Source: Zeugodacus cucurbitae
Taxonomy: Eukaryota; Arthropoda; Insecta; Diptera; Tephritidae
Reading direction: 5' to 3'
DNA length: 64,000 nucleotides
NCBI RefSeq assembly: GCF_028554725.1
Contig: NC_071671.1
Location: 47,714,501 to 47,778,500 of the forward strand
The notes under the pieces are model-generated. The model was not told the DNA's origin, did no database searches, and was given only the letters and a program-made list of their open reading frames with translations. Below, one piece after another: positions 60,575 to 64,000 of this stretch. A program made the translations under genes and the position numbers. How positions within the stretch are numbered: position 1 is the stretch's first letter; every line of letters starts with the position of its first letter.

Positions 60575-62046
60575 ATTACTATAAAGGAGAGAGCTAAGAA
60601 GGCCTCGGTTGCCTTATATTGCTGCAGAGGCGCCATCGGAAAAAGATGGGGTCTCTCACCTAAGGTGGTTCTTTGGCTATATGAAACTATAGTCAAACCA
60701 ATAATGTTCTATGGGAAACTCGTGTGGTGGAAGTCTTTGGAAAAGACTTCACTAGTCAAAAGACTAGTAAGTGTTCAACGAGCGGCTCTCGTAAGTATGA
60801 GTGGCGCGCTCCGTACGACACCAACCTTGGCACTTAACGCCTTACTGCACATAGTACCCGTGGATATAGCTGGACGGTACTTGGCTGCGAAAGCGGCTGC
60901 TAGACTTGGGGAATCCGAGTTTTCAGGCGAGTGCGTGTTTGGGCACTCAAGTATCCTCACACACTTCAGCTTCATTCCGAGATCTTTGGATCACCTCCAT
61001 GCCACCGAGCTCAGCCCGGGCAACAGTTTCACTTCTCTTATTCCCTCAAGGGACGTTTGGGCGGAAAGGAGTCGCTGGAGGCGAGGCGCGGTGAGCTTCT
61101 TCACGGATGGGTCGAAGTTGGCGGGAAAGGTTGGCGGGGGTGTTTACTGTCGTGAGCTCCGCATCAACCTTAGTTTCAGGCTTCCCGATTACTGCAGCGT
61201 TTTTCAAGCGGAAGTGGCTGCTATTAAAGCACCGACGGACATATTGCTTCGAAGTGCAACAACCTTTAGGGAGGTGGTGATCCACTCGGATAGTAGAGCG
61301 GCGATACTAGCTCTGAGTTCAGTGAACATGCGCTCAGGGTTGGTTAAGAAATGCCTATCCTCACTATCGGTGGCATCGCTATACTTTTCAATCAGACTAG
61401 TCTGGGTTCCTGGCCACTGCGGAATCGCGGGGAATTGTAAGGCTGATGAGCTTGCAAGGTCAGGGACGACGGACTCACTATTGGAAGCATGGAAGAATGT
61501 AGGAGCGCCATTGTCCTACTGCGGTCTCCTATTGGACAGATGGGCTTCGGCTGAGCTGGGTAGGCGCTGGTCAGCTGCCAACACTTGCGTAGTCGCAAGA
61601 TCCTTCTGGCCTAAGGTTAACCGCGTTAGGTCTGCTGAACTTTTCGCCCCAAGTAAACCTCACCTCTCCTTAGTCGTAGGGGTTCTTACTGGCCATTGCC
61701 CTATTGGGATCCACGCTGTAAGGTTAAAAATCTTACCGGATGCTAGCTGTAGAAGCTGCATGGAGGAGGATGAGATAGAATCGTCTCATCACTTTCTTCT
61801 GGAATGTCCCGCCTTTGCGAGATCAAGAAAGAGATTTCTTGGCTCTCACTTTTTGGAGCATGCTCGCGAAATAGCGAATATAGAGGTTAAGAATCTCTGC
61901 AGATTTGTAGTAGGTTCAGGGCGCTTCGTCGACTCCTAATTTTGTTAATCTAAGGGGGATCCAGGCTTCACAAAGGACTACTTTTTTAAAGTCTACTTGT
62001 GTTTTTCCATTTGGGAAACAGCCTTGCAACCTAACCTAACCTAACC
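60575..62046 (+). mobile_element. 5'-truncated I/LOA-type non-LTR retrotransposon
   Basis: It begins in the middle of the reverse transcriptase thumb and ends after a roughly 90-bp 3' UTR (GGATCCAGGCTTCACAAAGG, GGGAAACAGCC) with four CCTAA units as its tail (about 62028-62048). Shorter copies of the same 3' end lie at 46.4 and 54.5 kb. Loss of the 5' part is the normal result of incomplete reverse transcription. Confidence 0.85.
60585..61939 (+). CDS. Retrotransposon polyprotein C-terminus: RT thumb, RNase H, zinc knuckle (partial)
   Basis: The frame is open from about 60585 (RAKKASVALYCCRGAIGKRW) before the first ATG at 60665, so it is the remainder of a larger polyprotein. The end of the RT shows VKPIMFYG and RTTPTLALNALL. 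The RNase H domain retains all four acidic positions: FFTDGSK (about residue 145 from the ATG), FQAEVAAI, IHSDSRAAI and WVPGHCGIAGNCKADELA. Near the C-terminus CRSC-HHFLLEC forms a zinc-knuckle-like motif. No stops or shifts occur before 61939, so this truncated copy is young. RNase H places it in the I superfamily; LOA versus I cannot be settled by eye. Confidence 0.85.
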
Positions 62047-62154
62047 TAATTACTATAAATTAAGTAACTCTCTAAAAGTCGAAGTAGAATACTATTCAGT
62101 TTCACATCTCATTTAACGCCTAAATTAGTTTAAATTTATTACTTTTTCAACGGT

Positions 62155-62895
62155 TCTAAGAAATTGTCATATCTGAATACATGAATCTTCAAGGTTTCAT
62201 TAGAAAATTTAATTAACTTTTTATGTCACAAATATTATTTGAAGGTTGCAAACATCGTGATTATGCCTTAGCGTTGTGACACTCAAGCGATTATAGATAT
62301 TCTCTGGAAATTGCATCATCAAAATTTTAGATTTTTTTTATAACATCAAATGTCACGATAAGTTTTTCTATTAAAATAGCTTCAATAATTTTTATTTTTT
62401 AATTTTTTTGCCCCCCACTAAATTAAATAAACGTGTCTTTTAGCATGATGGCTATGACATGATGACTATGACATGCGTGGAAAAATATTGGTTTAATTTT
62501 ACCAACGGATCACCTATTGTTGAAACTTATTATCAAAGCAATATTGTTCAATTGTAAAAATACGTGAGTGATATGACCTACGCGTTCCTTTAAGATCTTA
62601 ATGCAGTGAACGATCATCTTAATTTTATATTACTCAACAAAATTTCCCGAATTATCACGATGTCTTCTGGTATTATAGCCACTTGTGACCTATTTACATA
62701 CGATCTTCTTTTATACTGGTACGGTTAGAAAGATCCCAGTAGGAAACAGTGTTTTATCAAAACACGAAATTCTCTTTTTTATAAGTAGAGTCACGTTTCG
62801 ACCTACTTGAGAATAACTAGATGAAACTTGGACATTATTATAGTTAAGATTATTACTCTGAGAGATTTTTTGTTTGTGGTGATCTCTCGACAAGA
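62155..62895 (-). mobile_element. mariner-derived relic, copy 2 (inverted relative to copy 1)
   Basis: Its reverse complement aligns with 47230-47960 along almost its full length, with many substitutions. Shared words include GCAACCTTCAAATAATATT, CACGTTTATTTAATTTAG, CAGAAGACATCG and CTCTCGAC. The RTE copy to the right starts within a few bases of the end of this homology, so it probably inserted into or beside the relic. Confidence 0.6.
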
Positions 62896-62902
62896 GATGT
62901 GA

Positions 62903-64000
62903 TTGGCGTTGCAACCGTTTAGCCGGTTATAGCCGAATCGACGATAGTGCGCCACCTGTCTCTCTCCTTCGCAGTTCGGCGCCAGTTGGAGATCCCAAGT
63001 GTAACCAGGTCGCTCTCCACCTGGTCCCTCCAACGGAGTGGAGGCCTTCCCCTTCCTCGGCTTCCTCCGGCGGGTACTGCATCGAACACTTTCAGGGCTG
63101 GAGTGTTTTCGTCCATTCGGACAACATGACCTAGCCAGCGTAGCCGCTGTCTTTTTATTCGCTGAACTATCTCAATGTCGTCGTATAACTCGTACAGCTC
63201 ATCGTTCCATCGTCTGCGGTATTCGCCGTTGCCAATGTTCTGAGGACCATAAATCTTGCGCAAAATTTTCCTCTCGAAAACTCCTAGTGTCGTCTCATCT
63301 GATGTGGACATTGTCCAAGCTTCTGCGCCGTAAAGCAGGACGGGAATGATAAGCGACTTGTAGAGCTTGATTTTGGTTCGTCGAGAGAGGACTTTACTGT
63401 TCAATTGCCTACTCAGTCCAAAGTAGCACCTGTTGGCAAGAGTTATTCTGCGCTGGATTTCGAGGCTGACATTGTTCGTGTTGTTGATGCTGGTTCCCAG
63501 GTATACGAAATTATCTACGACCTCGAAGTTATGACTGTCAACAGTGACGTGGGAGCCAAGACGCGAATGCGCCGACTGTTTGTTTGATGACAGGAGATAT
63601 TTCGTCTTGTCCTCATTCACCTCCAGACCCATTCGCTTCGCCTCCTTATCCATGCGGGAAAAAGCAGAACAAACGGCGCGGTTGTTGCTTCCGATGATAT
63701 CAATATCATCGGCGTACGCCAGGAGCTGTACACTCTTGTAGAAGATTGTACCTTCTCGGTTTAGCTCTGCAGCTCTTATAATTTTTTCCAGCATCAGGTT
63801 AAAGAAGTCGCACGATAGTGAGTCACCTTGTCTGAAACCTCGTTTGGTATCGAACGGCTCGGAGAGGTCCTTCCCAATCATGACGGAGCTTTTGGTGTTG
63901 CTCAACGTCAATTTGCACAGCCGTATTAGTTTTGCGGGGATACCAAATTCAGACATCGCGGCGTAAAGGCAACTCCTTTTCGTGCTGTCGAAAGCAGCTT
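62903..64000 (-). mobile_element. RTE-type retrotransposon, second copy, runs off the window
   Basis: The same family as the 36.4-kb element but a separate insertion: the two proteins differ at scattered positions. The 3' end is near 62903. The 5' part continues beyond 64000. Confidence 0.85.
62919..64000 (-). CDS. RTE-type reverse transcriptase, C-terminal part
   Basis: The frame is open from the window edge to the stop at 62919-62921 and covers the RT from just upstream of MSEFGIPAKLIRLC (methionine codon at 63954-63956) through GFRQGDSL, YADD (about 63706-63717) and the C-terminal VLLYGAEAW and RLRWLGHVVRM segments. The annotated methionine is internal; the true N-terminus with the endonuclease is outside the window. 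There are no stops in the visible part. It may be a complete element. Confidence 0.85.
   Translation of the reverse strand, partial: AAFDSTKRSCLYAAMSEFGIPAKLIRLCKLTLSNTKSSVMIGKDLSEPFDTKRGFRQGDSLSCDFFNLMLEKIIRAAELNREGTIFYKSVQLLAYADDIDIIGSNNRAVCSAFSRMDKEAKRMGLEVNEDKTKYLLSSNKQSAHSRLGSHVTVDSHNFEVVDNFVYLGTSINNTNNVSLEIQRRITLANRCYFGLSRQLNSKVLSRRTKIKLYKSLIIPVLLYGAEAWTMSTSDETTLGVFERKILRKIYGPQNIGNGEYRRRWNDELYELYDDIEIVQRIKRQRLRWLGHVVRMDENTPALKVFDAVPAGGSRGRGRPPLRWRDQVESDLVTLGISNWRRTAKERDRWRTIVDSAITG

Overview
The window is nuclear DNA of a higher fly (schizophoran Diptera), most likely a tephritid-type fruit fly. The basis is near-perfect agreement of a kinesin heavy chain with the Drosophila protein, short GT-AG introns, AT-rich spacers, and transposon families of RTE, Jockey, I/LOA, mariner, Harbinger and DINE-like types. 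The species assignment is inference; no search was run.

Gene-dense part, about 1-23.8 kb: Khc (minus, four coding exons, a 7-kb first intron); Nup62 (plus, single exon), head to head with Khc across 1.2 kb; wcd/Utp18 (minus, two exons), tail to tail with Nup62 only 113 bp apart; a secreted or membrane-tethered coiled-coil/fibrinogen-domain protein (minus, six visible coding exons, 5' end not found); and, nested on the plus strand inside a 3-kb intron of that gene, a complete four-exon ER glucosyltransferase of the KDELC/POGLUT2-3 family ending in RDEL. Khc, Nup62, wcd and the glucosyltransferase are housekeeping genes (transport, nuclear pore, ribosome biogenesis, ER glycosylation). They form no operon-like unit.

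Gene-poor part, about 23.8-64 kb: no host coding exon could be supported. It is filled with transposons and simple repeats: a 467-bp inverted-repeat MITE with TAA flanks; a nest of mariner, RTE and Jockey fragments (28.9-30.5 kb); a 1.26-kb CTCTA satellite array; a ~980-bp Harbinger-like element; a full-length RTE-type retrotransposon with an uninterrupted 1020-codon ORF and perfect 10-bp target duplications; three of four copies of a Helentron/DINE-like interspersed element (the fourth lies at 15.7 kb), two of them in a diverged tandem duplication; an inverted pair of mariner-derived relics; one sizeable and three decayed 3' pieces of I/LOA-type retrotransposons; and a second RTE copy running off the right edge. 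Between these lie several stretches of moderate GC with GATA-type and TGCGCATG-type motif clusters that could be regulatory DNA. The desert may be the first intron or 5' flank of the fibrinogen-domain gene.

I see no CRISPR array, operon or obviously new multi-gene system. The best leads are the nested ER glucosyltransferase, the intact RTE insertion, the CTCTA array, the DINE-like family and the GATA-rich island near 59 kb.
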